NCBI GenBank assembly: GCA_948470905.1
Contig: CAOKQK010000039.1
Location: 1 to 33,209 of the forward strand
Source: an uncultured Lachnospiraceae bacterium
GTDB lineage: Bacteria; Bacillota; Clostridia; Lachnospirales; Lachnospiraceae
DNA: 33,209 bases
Direction of reading: 5' to 3'
Shown here: in pieces, positions 16,656 through 23,930 of the stretch
How the letters are laid out: the number at the start of each line of letters is the position of its first letter
Position numbering within the stretch: the stretch's first letter is position 1
Notes under the pieces: generated by a model
Database searches by the model: none
Seen by the model: only the letters and a program-made list of their open reading frames with translations
Told to the model about the DNA's origin: nothing
Position numbers and translations under genes: made by a program

Positions 16656-17234
16656 ATGGATAATCTGATGGAATTGTTAAAGAGCAGGAGGACTTACCGG
16701 AGATTTGAACAGAGGCAGATCTCTCGGGAGATCATAGACGAGATTCTGGAGGCGGCAAGGCTGGCCTCCAGCGCTGCAAACAGACAGCCCTTGAGCTATA
16801 TTGTGGTGAGCGGCGCGGAGAAAGTGGAGGAGGTATTTGTCCACACCAAATGGGCAGGCGCCCTTCCGCCTGAGCAGGGACAGCCCAAGGAGGGTGAACA
16901 TCCTGTGCTGTTCATCGCTGTGGTGGAAAACCTGGACATCAACAAGAACTGCGATACCGATGCGGGGCTGGCGATCAGCAACATGACCCTCGCCGCCTGG
17001 AACCACGGTGTGGGAAGCTGCATGATCGGCGCCTGCAACAAGGCGGCGCTGTCGGAGCTGTTCGGGCTGACGGAGGATCAGGCGCTGCATACGGTGGTGG
17101 CGTTTGGCTATCCCACCCACGAGAGCCATGTGGTGGATATGGAGGATGAGGAACAGTTCAAGTATTATCTGGACGAAAAGAGGGACTACGTGGTCCCCAA
17201 GAGGAAGCTGTCTGACGTGGTGCGCTGGCTGTAG
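16656..17234 (+). CDS. Nitroreductase family protein
   Basis: A 192-residue FMN-dependent oxidoreductase of the nitroreductase superfamily; the natural substrate cannot be read from sequence. The FMN phosphate/isoalloxazine signatures are SRRTYRRF near residue 10, SSAANRQPLSYIVV near 38-50, and the GVGSCMIGACNKAALSELFGL segment in the C-terminal half (about 120-140). AVENLDINKNCDTDAGLAISNMTLAAW is the dimer-interface helix region. The length is typical of the compact members. GGAGG precedes the ATG. It is separated from tmembrane neighbours by a repeat element upstream and an AT-rich promoter region downstream, so it may be transcribed from tldD read-through or an unseen promoter. Confidence 0.9.
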   Translation: MDNLMELLKSRRTYRRFEQRQISREIIDEILEAARLASSAANRQPLSYIVVSGAEKVEEVFVHTKWAGALPPEQGQPKEGEHPVLFIAVVENLDINKNCDTDAGLAISNMTLAAWNHGVGSCMIGACNKAALSELFGLTEDQALHTVVAFGYPTHESHVVDMEDEEQFKYYLDEKRDYVVPKRKLSDVVRWL

Positions 17235-17341
17235 AAGTGTACCCGGCGGGCGCACAGGGAAAATTCGCGGCAGTTCGGACGTTGGCCCAGGGACTGTTAC
17301 AAAAATATCATAATTTACCAGTATATTTTATTTTTTTTTCA

Positions 17342-17369
17342 TTGCATTTCATCGCCAATCCGTTAAAAT
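17342..17369 (+). promoter_or_regulatory. Promoter for the small zinc-ribbon membrane protein
   Basis: TTGCAT and TAAAAT are 16 bases apart, preceded by an AT-rich tract with a long T-run that may act as an UP-like element. Confidence 0.5.
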
Positions 17370-17465
17370 AGAAATGTCGAATAAAGTAGATGCCGGGCAG
17401 TTAATGTCGGCTGCGGAAAAAGACAGCCTGCACTGCGCCCGGTTTGCCGGATAATGGAGGATGAG

Positions 17466-17858
17466 ATGAAGGAGAAGCTACAGCGCTTTATGTGGGGAAG
17501 ATATGGCATTGACCGTTTGAACCGTTTTCTGCTGGCAGGTGCGTTCCTGTTTATGATCCTGTCCATGACAGGGGTGGGATTCTTTTATGCGGTGGCGACG
17601 GTGGTGATGGTTTATGCTTATTTTCGTATTTTTTCCAGAAATATCGACAAGCGCGCCTCGGAGAACCAATGGTATCTGAAGCAGGAGATGAAGGTCAGGG
17701 GATTTTTTCTGAAAAAGAAAAAAGAATTATCCCAGCGGAAAGAATACCGCATTTACAAATGTCCCCACTGCGGGCAGAAGATCAGGGTGCCCAGGGGAAA
17801 AGGGAAAATAGCTGTCAGCTGCAGGAAATGCGGGACAGAGTTTGTCCGGAAAAGCTGA
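17466..17858 (+). CDS. Small membrane protein with C-terminal zinc ribbon
   Basis: A 130-residue protein of unknown function. It has a short basic cytoplasmic start, a hydrophobic stretch at about residues 20-55 that could form two tight membrane spans (AGAFLFMILSMTGVGFFYAVATVVMVYAYFRIF), a strongly basic linker, and a zinc ribbon with CPHC at 99-102 and CRKC at 119-122. I choose ATG 17466 over ATG 17454 because GGAGG at 17456-17460 is spaced five bases before the former and lies inside the latter. The ribbon is of the MJ0042/zinc-finger type by appearance. A promoter and a terminator bracket the gene, so it is monocistronic. Confidence 0.8.
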   Translation: MKEKLQRFMWGRYGIDRLNRFLLAGAFLFMILSMTGVGFFYAVATVVMVYAYFRIFSRNIDKRASENQWYLKQEMKVRGFFLKKKKELSQRKEYRIYKCPHCGQKIRVPRGKGKIAVSCRKCGTEFVRKS

Positions 17859-17884
17859 CAGGGACAAAGATAAATTTTTTTGAT

Positions 17885-17921
17885 CAGGCTTTTGGAAAAA
17901 TTTCCAGGAGCCTGTTTTGTT
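17885..17921 (+). terminator. Terminator after the zinc-ribbon membrane protein
   Basis: CAGGCT pairs with AGCCTG (17885-17890, 17909-17914) with an inner GGAAA/TTTCC extension, followed by TTTTGTT. Confidence 0.75.
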
Positions 17922-17929
17922 AAAGCTCA

Positions 17930-18274
17930 AACACTATTTGGGTAAGGCCGCTTATTTCACATTTTACTTGCAATTCTTATCCCAACATGATAATCTAAAA
18001 CCAAGGCGCTGTTAAAAAAATAACCTTAAGACATACAGGTTATTTATCAATGGAGCCTCAGCAAAGAATTCAAATTCTATGACCATTCTAAAGGCGGTAT
18101 CAGCCTTTTCTGTAATTCTTGACGATAGGAGCCTCACAGGGAGGGTCCTGTTGTATTGAACTTCTTGCTGGGCGGGAGCCTGTATCCCATGGAACCGAAA
18201 TCCACAACCAAAGGCAGGAAGGGAGAGGATACCTTTTCTGCACGGATCATTTTCAGGAAAGGAAAGGTATTTTT
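17930..18274. other. Non-coding gap before the Rpn-type gene
   Basis: About 345 bases with no convincing gene. It contains an AAATAACC/GGTTATTT hairpin (18018-18025, 18038-18045) whose left side is an A-run, so it could terminate minus-strand transcription. An AAAGGC/GCCTTT hairpin followed by T's lies at 18090-18109. A loose TTGCAA...GATAAT pair near 17968 is too poorly spaced to call a promoter. Confidence 0.45.
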
Positions 18275-19342
18275 ATGAAGGAATTAAAAAGGCCGGATGA
18301 AGCAAAGAAACTGGAAGAGACGGATATTTACAAGCCTCATGACAAAGGATATAAGAAAAGCCTGTCGAAACCGGGGGAGTTCCTGCATTTCCTCCGCAAA
18401 TATGTAGGGGCGGACTGGATGATGGATCTGAAGGAGTCGGATCTGGCCCTTTGTGACAAGGAAATGCTGGAAAAGGATTATGAGGGCAGGGAGGCTGACC
18501 TGATTTACAGAGTGTACATGCCTGACGGGAAGGATGTCTTTGTCTTTATCCTTCAGGAATTACAGTCTTATGTCGATCATACTATGATATTCCGCGTCCT
18601 GATCTACGTGGTGAATACTCTGGTGAAGTATTTCCTGGATGTGGAAAAAAAGGAGCGGGAACGGATTGGCTTCCAGGTCCCGGCGATGGTGCCCATTGTA
18701 TTTTATAACGGACTGGAGCAATGGAACGCGGTGACGGATCTTAGGAGCTACCAGAACAATGGGGACATTTTTGGGGAGTACATCCTGAATCTGAAGTATT
18801 ATCTTGTAAATCTGGCGGAGATTGAGGAAGACTATATTTTGTCTACAAATACGGTGTTGGACAACATTATGTACTGCGACAAGTTCAGGAAGAAGCTGGA
18901 ACTGGCAGGAGCGATACGGGAAGCCTACGGGAGGGTGCAGGGTTTAGGGCCACAGGAACGGGAAGAATTCCGCAACTGGGTGAAATATATCCTGCTCTCA
19001 GTCTGTGGGAACAAAGAGGCTGTGGTGAAGGAGATCCTGGCCTGGGCAGGCAACGGGGAGGAAGATATGGCGTTTAAATATAATATCATCAGGGCATTTG
19101 AGGAAGAACGGGAGGAAGGGAGAGCAGAAGGAAAGGCAGAGGGGAGAGCGGAAGCCATAATAGACTTGCTGGAAGAACATGGTGATATTCCGGATGCTCT
19201 GCAGGAAAAGCTGCTCCATGAAAAGGATCCCGAAATACTGAGGTCCTGGCTTAAGATGGCTGCCCATACTCATACCATCGAGGAATTTGAGCGGGGTATC
19301 TGTGAAAGCGCAGGCATGCATATGGAAAAAAACCGGACATAA
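18275..19342 (+). CDS. Rpn family PD-(D/E)XK nuclease (recombination-promoting nuclease / putative transposase)
   Basis: A 355-residue member of the Rpn (PF04754-like) family, long labelled transposase_31 and shown in E. coli to be DNA endonucleases that raise RecA-independent recombination. The N-terminus reads HDKGYKKSLSKPGEFLHFLRKYV. The nuclease core has Asp75 in READLIYRV and the E-L-Q of QELQS at 94-98, fitting the D...ExQ active site. MVPIVFYNGLEQWNAVTDL is the other family hallmark. The tail carries the usual EEGRAEGKAEGRAEAI repeats at about 286-300. I start at ATG 18275 after AGGAAAGG; an upstream extension to 18119 has no family support. Rpn genes often occur in several variable copies per genome. 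Confidence 0.88.
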   Translation: MKELKRPDEAKKLEETDIYKPHDKGYKKSLSKPGEFLHFLRKYVGADWMMDLKESDLALCDKEMLEKDYEGREADLIYRVYMPDGKDVFVFILQELQSYVDHTMIFRVLIYVVNTLVKYFLDVEKKERERIGFQVPAMVPIVFYNGLEQWNAVTDLRSYQNNGDIFGEYILNLKYYLVNLAEIEEDYILSTNTVLDNIMYCDKFRKKLELAGAIREAYGRVQGLGPQEREEFRNWVKYILLSVCGNKEAVVKEILAWAGNGEEDMAFKYNIIRAFEEEREEGRAEGKAEGRAEAIIDLLEEHGDIPDALQEKLLHEKDPEILRSWLKMAAHTHTIEEFERGICESAGMHMEKNRT

Positions 19343-19375
19343 CAGAAAATCCCGGTGTCTGAAACCATTTTCCTG

Positions 19376-19404
19376 TTGCATTTTCTCAGGGCTTCCCTTA
19401 TAAT
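19376..19404 (+). promoter_or_regulatory. Promoter for nrdDG
   Basis: TTGCAT and a perfect TATAAT are separated by 17 bases. The predicted start at about 19411 gives a leader of about 200 bases before nrdD. Confidence 0.75.
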
Positions 19405-19408
19405 GAAA

Positions 19409-19456
19409 ATACAAGATGTTGATGCGAAATATAAGGTAACACACAATATATGGATA
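19409..19456 (+). promoter_or_regulatory. Tandem NrdR-like boxes
   Basis: ACACAATATATGGATA (19441-19456) matches the NrdR box consensus ACACAATATATTGTGT at 12 of 16 positions. ATACAAGATGTTGATG (19409-19424) matches at 10 of 16. Their starts are 32 bases apart, the three-helical-turn spacing known for NrdR tandem boxes, and they cover the predicted transcription start. NrdR represses ribonucleotide reductase genes in response to dATP/ATP. No nrdR gene is in the window. Confidence 0.5.
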
Positions 19457-19491
19457 AACCGTATTTGCAATATCCTTGCAGTACGGTTTTT
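19456..19491 (+). terminator. Terminator-like hairpin within the nrdD leader
   Basis: AAACCGTA/TACGGTTT (19456-19463, 19482-19489) encloses TGCAA/TTGCA with a TATCC loop and runs into TTTTT at 19487-19491. It lies downstream of the nrdD promoter and about 120 bases before the nrdD start. It may end Rpn transcripts or attenuate nrdD. Confidence 0.55.
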
Positions 19492-19609
19492 GCTTGAGAA
19501 GAACATGAAGGATTGGTGTGGGAAGGCAGCATCCTGGGGGAATCAATCATTGGATCATAAAAATAGACATTAAAATAATAAGTCAGAACAACAGATTGGA
19601 GAAAAAGGA

Positions 19610-21736
19610 ATGAGAATTCAGAAACGTGACGGGCGTGTGGTGCCTTATGAGGAGAGCAAGATTATTGATGCGATCCGCAAGGCGAACAACGAGGTGGAGG
19701 AGGGTGACAGGGCGGACGAGGCGCTGATCAGCGAAATCCTGGAGACAGTGAAGAATGAGGGCAGAAAGATGCAGACGGTGGAGCATGTCCAGGATCTGAT
19801 TGAGCAATGTCTTGTGGAGCACAATAAATATATTTTGGCAAAGAAATATATTGTATACAGATATCAAAGGAGTCTCCTGCGCAAGTCCAACACTACGGAT
19901 GAATCCATACTGAAGCTGATCCGCAATGAGAACAAGGAGCTTGCCGAGGAGAATTCCAACAAGAACACCCGGCTGGCATCCACCCAGAGAGACTATATCG
20001 CCGGGGAGGTATCCCGGGATGTCACAAGGCGCATGCTGCTTCCGGAGCACATTGCCCTGGCACATGATAACGGCGTGCTGCATTTTCATGATGCAGACTA
20101 TTTTATCCAGCCTATTTTCAACTGCTGCCTCATTGACATCAAGGATATGCTGGACAACGGCACTTCCATAAACGGTAAGCTGATAGAATCTCCCAAGAGC
20201 TTTCAGGTGGCATGCACGGTGACAACCCAGATCATTGCAGCCGTGGCCAGCAACCAATACGGCGGTCAGTCCGTGAACATAAAGCACCTGGGCAGGTATC
20301 TGCGCAAGAGCAGGCTTAAGTTTGAGGCACAGCTGGAAGATGAATTCGGAGACGACCTGGACAAGCTGGCGAAGGACAAGATTGTAAGGATGCGCCTGAA
20401 GGACGAGCTAAAGTCGGGTGTCCAGACCATCCAGTACCAGATCAATACCCTGATGACTACGAATGGACAATCTCCCTTTGTCACCCTGTTTCTACATGTG
20501 GACGAGGAGGACGAGTATGTGGATGAGACGGCGCAGATCATTGAGGAGATCCTGCGCCAGCGTCTGAGAGGCACAAAGAATGAGAAGGGCGTATTCGTCA
20601 CCCCTGCATTTCCCAAGCTGGTGTACGTGCTGGATGAAAATAACTGCCTGAAAGGGGGAAGATATGACTATCTGACCCGGCTTGCGGCAAAGTGTTCGGC
20701 AAAGAGAATGTATCCGGACTATATTTCTGCGAAGAAAATGCGCGAGAATTACGAGGGTAATGTGTTCTCCTGCATGGGCTGCCGTTCTTTCCTGTCCCCC
20801 TGGAAGGACGAAAACGGGAATTATAAATGGGAGGGGCGGTTCAACCAGGGTGTCGTCAGCCTGAACCTGCCCCAGATCGGCATTATCGCAAAGGGAGATG
20901 AGGAGGTCTTCTGGAAACTTCTGGACGAGCGCCTGGGACTGTGCTATGAGGCTCTGATGTGCAGGCATAAGGCGCTTCTGGGGGTGGTGTCCGACGTGAG
21001 CCCGATCCACTGGCAGTACGGTGCCATTGCAAGGCTTAAGAAAGGTGAAACCATAGACAAACTGCTGATGGACGGCTATTCCACCATATCTCTGGGCTAT
21101 ATCGGGCTTTATGAGCTGACTTACCTGATGAAAGGCTGCAGCCATACGGCAGAGCCGGGAAAGGAATTTGCCCTGCGGGTCATGGATCATTTAAAGGATA
21201 CGGCGGCGCGCTGGCGGGAGGAGACGGGGCTTGGCTTCTCGCTCTATGGCACGCCTGCGGAGACTCTCTGCTATCGTTTTGCCAGGATTGACAAGGAGAA
21301 GTATGGAGATATTCCCAATGTGACGGACAAGGGCTACTACACGAACTCTTATCATGTGGATGTGCGTGAGCCCATTGACGCCTTTGCCAAATTTACCTTT
21401 GAGAGCGAGTTCCAGAATAAGTCTCTGGGCGGCGCTATCTCCTATGTGGAGATCCCCAATCTGATCAATAACCTGGAAGCGATCGAGGAGGTGATCCGAT
21501 TCATCTATGACAATATCCAGTACGGTGAGTTCAACACCAAGTCTGATTACTGCCATATCTGTGGATACGACGGTGAGATCATGATCAATGAGGATAATGA
21601 GTGGGAGTGTCCCCAGTGCCACAACAAGGACCATGCCAAGATGAATGTGACCAGAAGGACCTGCGGTTATCTGGGAGAAAATTTCTGGAATACCGGCAAG
21701 ACCAAGGAGATCAAATCCAGGGTGCTGCACCTGTAG
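19610..21736 (+). CDS. nrdD: Anaerobic (class III) ribonucleoside-triphosphate reductase
   Basis: NrdD reduces ribonucleoside triphosphates to deoxy forms under anaerobiosis using a glycyl radical. Residues 1-90 form an ATP-cone regulatory domain (MRIQKRDGRVVPYEESKI...). The barrel includes HFHDADYFIQPIFNCCLID and YGGQSVNI. The active-site cysteine region is CMGCR at 388-392. A zinc site is formed by C648, C651, C667 and C670 (CHIC...CPQC). The radical glycine is Gly686 in RRTCGYLGENFWNTG. At 708 residues it is complete. The activase nrdG follows after a short gap. The leader carries NrdR-like boxes and a hairpin, so dNTP-linked repression is likely (inference). Confidence 0.97.
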   Translation: MRIQKRDGRVVPYEESKIIDAIRKANNEVEEGDRADEALISEILETVKNEGRKMQTVEHVQDLIEQCLVEHNKYILAKKYIVYRYQRSLLRKSNTTDESILKLIRNENKELAEENSNKNTRLASTQRDYIAGEVSRDVTRRMLLPEHIALAHDNGVLHFHDADYFIQPIFNCCLIDIKDMLDNGTSINGKLIESPKSFQVACTVTTQIIAAVASNQYGGQSVNIKHLGRYLRKSRLKFEAQLEDEFGDDLDKLAKDKIVRMRLKDELKSGVQTIQYQINTLMTTNGQSPFVTLFLHVDEEDEYVDETAQIIEEILRQRLRGTKNEKGVFVTPAFPKLVYVLDENNCLKGGRYDYLTRLAAKCSAKRMYPDYISAKKMRENYEGNVFSCMGCRSFLSPWKDENGNYKWEGRFNQGVVSLNLPQIGIIAKGDEEVFWKLLDERLGLCYEALMCRHKALLGVVSDVSPIHWQYGAIARLKKGETIDKLLMDGYSTISLGYIGLYELTYLMKGCSHTAEPGKEFALRVMDHLKDTAARWREETGLGFSLYGTPAETLCYRFARIDKEKYGDIPNVTDKGYYTNSYHVDVREPIDAFAKFTFESEFQNKSLGGAISYVEIPNLINNLEAIEEVIRFIYDNIQYGEFNTKSDYCHICGYDGEIMINEDNEWECPQCHNKDHAKMNVTRRTCGYLGENFWNTGKTKEIKSRVLHL

Positions 21737-21824
21737 GCGGAGGAGAACCCTGGGGCGTGCAGATGGCAGGAATGTTTTTTTAAACATGCTCTAAGAGCAG
21801 TTCCTTGAAATGGAGGGAAATCAA

Positions 21825-22388
21825 GTGCATTATGCTTCCATTAAAAAGACTGATGTGGCGAACGGCCCGGGTATCCGGGTCTCGCTTTTCGTCAGCGGCT
21901 GTACCCATGGCTGTAAAGGCTGCTTTAACAGCGAGGCGTGGGATTTTAGTTTTGGAAAGGAATATACCCGGGAGACCCAGGAGGAGATACTGGCGGCGCT
22001 TGCCCCGGCTTATATCAGGGGCCTGAGCGTGCTGGGAGGAGAGCCCATGGAGCCTCAGAACAGAGGCACGGTGCTGGGGCTTCTGGAGGAGGCGCACATC
22101 CGCTATCCGGAAAAGAGCATCTGGTGTTATACGGGTTATGGTTATGAGAAGGACCTTCTGCGCTGGGAGGCGCAGGAGAGAGCGTGCGGCGGGATCAGGG
22201 GCGAAGCGGGTATGAAACATCCCGGCACGGTGTCCCGTCTGCTGGAGCTCATAGATGTGCTTGTGGACGGGGAGTTCGTGGAGGAAAAGAAGAACCTGCG
22301 CCTTGCCTTCCGCGGATCAGAGAATCAGAGGCTGATTGACATAAAAAAGTCCAGACAGCTGGGAGAAACGGTCTGTCTGGACTTGTAA
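21825..22388 (+). CDS. nrdG: Anaerobic ribonucleotide reductase activating protein (radical SAM)
   Basis: NrdG uses a [4Fe-4S] cluster and S-adenosylmethionine to make the glycyl radical on NrdD. The radical-SAM motif CTHGCKGC (CxxxCxxC) lies in VSLFVSGCTHGCKGCFNSEAW. VLGGEPMEPQN is the SAM-binding GGE motif and VDVLVDGEFVEEKK (here LIDVLVDGEFVEEKK) is the family C-terminal signature. I choose GTG 21825, giving a protein that opens MHYASIKKTDVANGPGIR, because GGAGGG at 21812-21817 is seven bases upstream. An ATG at 21810 overlaps that site and is less likely. The 187-residue product is normal. Its last codons contain the stem of a terminator used by the opposing gene. Confidence 0.95.
   Translation: MHYASIKKTDVANGPGIRVSLFVSGCTHGCKGCFNSEAWDFSFGKEYTRETQEEILAALAPAYIRGLSVLGGEPMEPQNRGTVLGLLEEAHIRYPEKSIWCYTGYGYEKDLLRWEAQERACGGIRGEAGMKHPGTVSRLLELIDVLVDGEFVEEKKNLRLAFRGSENQRLIDIKKSRQLGETVCLDL
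22340..22384 (-). terminator. Terminator of the DtxR-type gene, inside the 3' end of nrdG
   Basis: A perfect 12-bp stem (AAGTCCAGACAG and complement, 22347-22358 and 22373-22384) is followed on the minus strand by TTTTTTAT at 22348-22341. On the plus strand the tail is poorer (GTAAGAGCTGTTTTG), so it mainly serves minus-strand transcripts but may stop both. The stem is entirely within nrdG codons. Confidence 0.8.
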
Positions 22389-22427
22389 GAGCTGTTTTGT
22401 GTCGGACAAAAAATCAGGCTGCGGATG

Positions 22428-22787
22428 TTACCGGATCGCTTTCTTGATCGCCTCGAAGCTTTCCTTGCTGATGACGTGCTCCATTTTGCAGGCGTCCTCC
22501 AGGGCGACTTCCTCTGCCACGCCCAGTCGAATCAGCCAGGAGGAGATCATTTCGTGGCGTTCGTAGATCATCTCCGCAATCTCCCGCCCGGAGGGAGTGA
22601 GGGTGATAAAGCCGGAGGAATCCACCACAATATGCTCTTTTTCACGCAGATTCTTCATCGCCACGCTGACGCTGGACTTCTTAAAACCCAGCTCATTGGC
22701 GATGTCCACGGAGCGCACCACAGGCAGTTTCCTGCTCAGTATTAAAATTGTCTCTAAATAATTTTCGGCGGATTCGTTTACAGCCAT
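22428..22787 (-). CDS. DtxR-type metal-dependent transcriptional regulator, short form
   Basis: A 119-residue repressor with an N-terminal winged helix (AENYLETILILSRKLPVVRSVDIANELGFKKSSVSVAMKNL, then the wing GFITLTPSGREIA) and the helical metal-binding/dimer domain. The SH3-like third domain of full DtxR is absent, as in MntR. Candidate metal ligands are His78 in ERHEM, and Cys100, Glu103 and His104 in DACKMEH. A Cys at the first of these positions resembles the iron-sensing DtxR/IdeR site rather than B. subtilis MntR, which uses Glu, so iron or manganese sensing is open. AGGAGG at 22796 supports the ATG. It has its own promoter and terminator and no metal transporter neighbour here. Confidence 0.9.
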   Translation of the reverse strand: MAVNESAENYLETILILSRKLPVVRSVDIANELGFKKSSVSVAMKNLREKEHIVVDSSGFITLTPSGREIAEMIYERHEMISSWLIRLGVAEEVALEDACKMEHVISKESFEAIKKAIR

Positions 22788-22923
22788 TCTTACAACCTCC
22801 TGTTTTCAATCGCCTGTAACGATCACAGGGTAATCATGGTATAGATAATCCCTGCCTTGAATGTGAATCTATTTTATGAAAATTGCATACTACATTCCAG
22901 TTTACTTCAGCATATATGAATAT

Positions 22924-22952
22924 ATTATAGCATTTCCGCCGATATAAATCTA
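22924..22952 (-). promoter_or_regulatory. Promoter of the DtxR-type gene
   Basis: On the minus strand TATAAT (22929-22924) is preceded by TGC, an extended -10. A weak TAGATT lies 17 bases upstream. The leader to the ATG is about 130 bases and AT-rich. Confidence 0.6.
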
Positions 22953-23052
22953 CAAAAAAATCCTTAATTTGTGTGTATTAAGTCCCTTAATGGTAACGGT
23001 TTAGTGACCTGCTGAACTGCTGCCGCAACATGTGATTGCCGGTTGTAAAAAC

Positions 23053-23081
23053 TTGACAATTGTGCAGGGTTTTATTATAAT
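23053..23081 (+). promoter_or_regulatory. Perfect consensus sigma-A promoter in an intergenic region
   Basis: TTGACA and TATAAT, both exact, are separated by 17 bases. The next start codon is about 270 bases downstream. The region from 22788 to 23360 holds no convincing protein gene. Confidence 0.85.
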
Positions 23082-23087
23082 GCCCGT

Positions 23088-23238
23088 TAAGTCGGTGCAA
23101 ATGATAGTGATATCCACACCATCTTCCCAGGCAGTGTAAAATCAAAGATTCTGCAGCAAGCCGGATGCGATTCCCCGGACCCCATTGGCAGTGTACCCCT
23201 CGGGGCAAGGAGCCAAGACCTTGCAGGTTTTCTGTTTT
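23088..23238 (+). ncRNA. Candidate small RNA from the consensus promoter
   Basis: A transcript from the exact promoter at 23053-23081 would run through a segment with several short stems, including GGTG/CACC near 23095 and CCCC/GGGG near 23195. It would reach a GCAAGG/CCTTGC hairpin (23205-23210, 23219-23224) followed by the T-rich AGGTTTTCTGTTTT. That gives an RNA of about 150 nt with its own start and end signals. No known family could be assigned. It could instead be a leader of the sigma factor gene. Confidence 0.4.
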
Positions 23239-23303
23239 CCGGCCAGGCGGATACGCTGATTTGCGGCGGGCATGGCTGTGGGGGAAAATATTTATTATTT
23301 TTT

Positions 23304-23335
23304 TGCAACCAAAAGAAAAAAATCCTGTATATATA
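23304..23335 (+). promoter_or_regulatory. Candidate ECF-type promoter of the sigma factor gene
   Basis: TGCAACC (23304-23310) resembles the AAC-containing -35 of ECF promoters. It is followed after 17 bases by TATATATAG (23328-23336). It sits 25 bases before the start of a sigma factor gene, the usual place for autoregulation. Confidence 0.4.
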
Positions 23336-23360
23336 GGTAGGACGGCAGGACAGGAGAAAG

Positions 23361-23930
23361 GTGTACACGGTGGATGACAACGAGATTGTAGAAATGTATT
23401 TACAGCGTGACGAGCGGGCGATTGCGGAGACTTCCCGGAAATATGAAGCATATTGCATGAAAATTTCCATGAATATACTGAACAGCCGGCTCGACAGCGA
23501 AGAATGTGTCAATGACACCTATATGCAGACCTGGAAAGCTATTCCCCCGCATCGTCCCACCGTGCTTGCGTCTTTTCTGGGCAAGATCACCAGGAACCTG
23601 GCGATCAACCGATACAACGCGCTGCACGCGGAGAAGAGGGAGGCGGGAGAGTTTGCGCTGTCGCTGGACGAGCTGGACGACTGTGTCGCCGGGGAAAGCA
23701 CTGTGGAGAGCGAGGCTGAGATCAGGATGCTGAGCCAGGCTATCAGTGAATTCCTGCGGAAACAGCCTGTGCTGGCGCGAAAGGTTTTTGTCTGCCGTTA
23801 CTTTTACTGTGACTCCATCGCGGAGATCGCAGCCCTGTTTAAGATGAGCGAGAGCAAGACCAAGTCCATGCTTTTTCGGACCAGGAACAAGCTTAAGAAG
23901 CATCTGGAGGAAGGAGGTATCACAATATAA
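23361..23930 (+). CDS. ECF-like sigma-70 family RNA polymerase sigma factor
   Basis: A 189-residue sigma factor with regions 2 and 4 only. Region 2 spans about 20-95: KYEAYCMKISMNILNSRLDSEECVNDTYMQTWKAIPPHRP, then the -10 recognition part LASFLGKITRNLAINRYNALHAEKR. Region 4 near 130-185 has VFVCRYFYCDSIAEIAALFKMSESKTKSMLFRTRNKLKKHL, the helix-turn-helix for -35 binding. I start at GTG 23361 with AGGAG four bases upstream; GTG 23370 is the alternative. It overlaps the next gene by four bases, and that gene encodes a membrane protein with an anti-sigma-like layout, so the two form a sigma/anti-sigma unit. The signal sensed is unknown. Confidence 0.9.
   Translation: MYTVDDNEIVEMYLQRDERAIAETSRKYEAYCMKISMNILNSRLDSEECVNDTYMQTWKAIPPHRPTVLASFLGKITRNLAINRYNALHAEKREAGEFALSLDELDDCVAGESTVESEAEIRMLSQAISEFLRKQPVLARKVFVCRYFYCDSIAEIAALFKMSESKTKSMLFRTRNKLKKHLEEGGITI

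Noticed and set aside
18119-18274. Upstream extension of the Rpn gene
   Set aside because: The added residues have no family resemblance, and a better ribosome binding site precedes ATG 18275.
22425-22745. 106-codon plus-strand frame opposite the DtxR-type gene
   Set aside because: It is antisense to a clear winged-helix protein and has no upstream signals.
23088-23238. Cobalamin riboswitch or 6S/SRP RNA
   Set aside because: I looked on both strands for the B12-box pattern, the SRP tetraloop motif and the long 6S-type terminal stem, and none is convincing.
23165-23377. 70-codon frame in the leader before the sigma gene
   Set aside because: No ribosome binding site; Arg/Gly/Pro-rich composition; overlaps the candidate RNA and sigma start.
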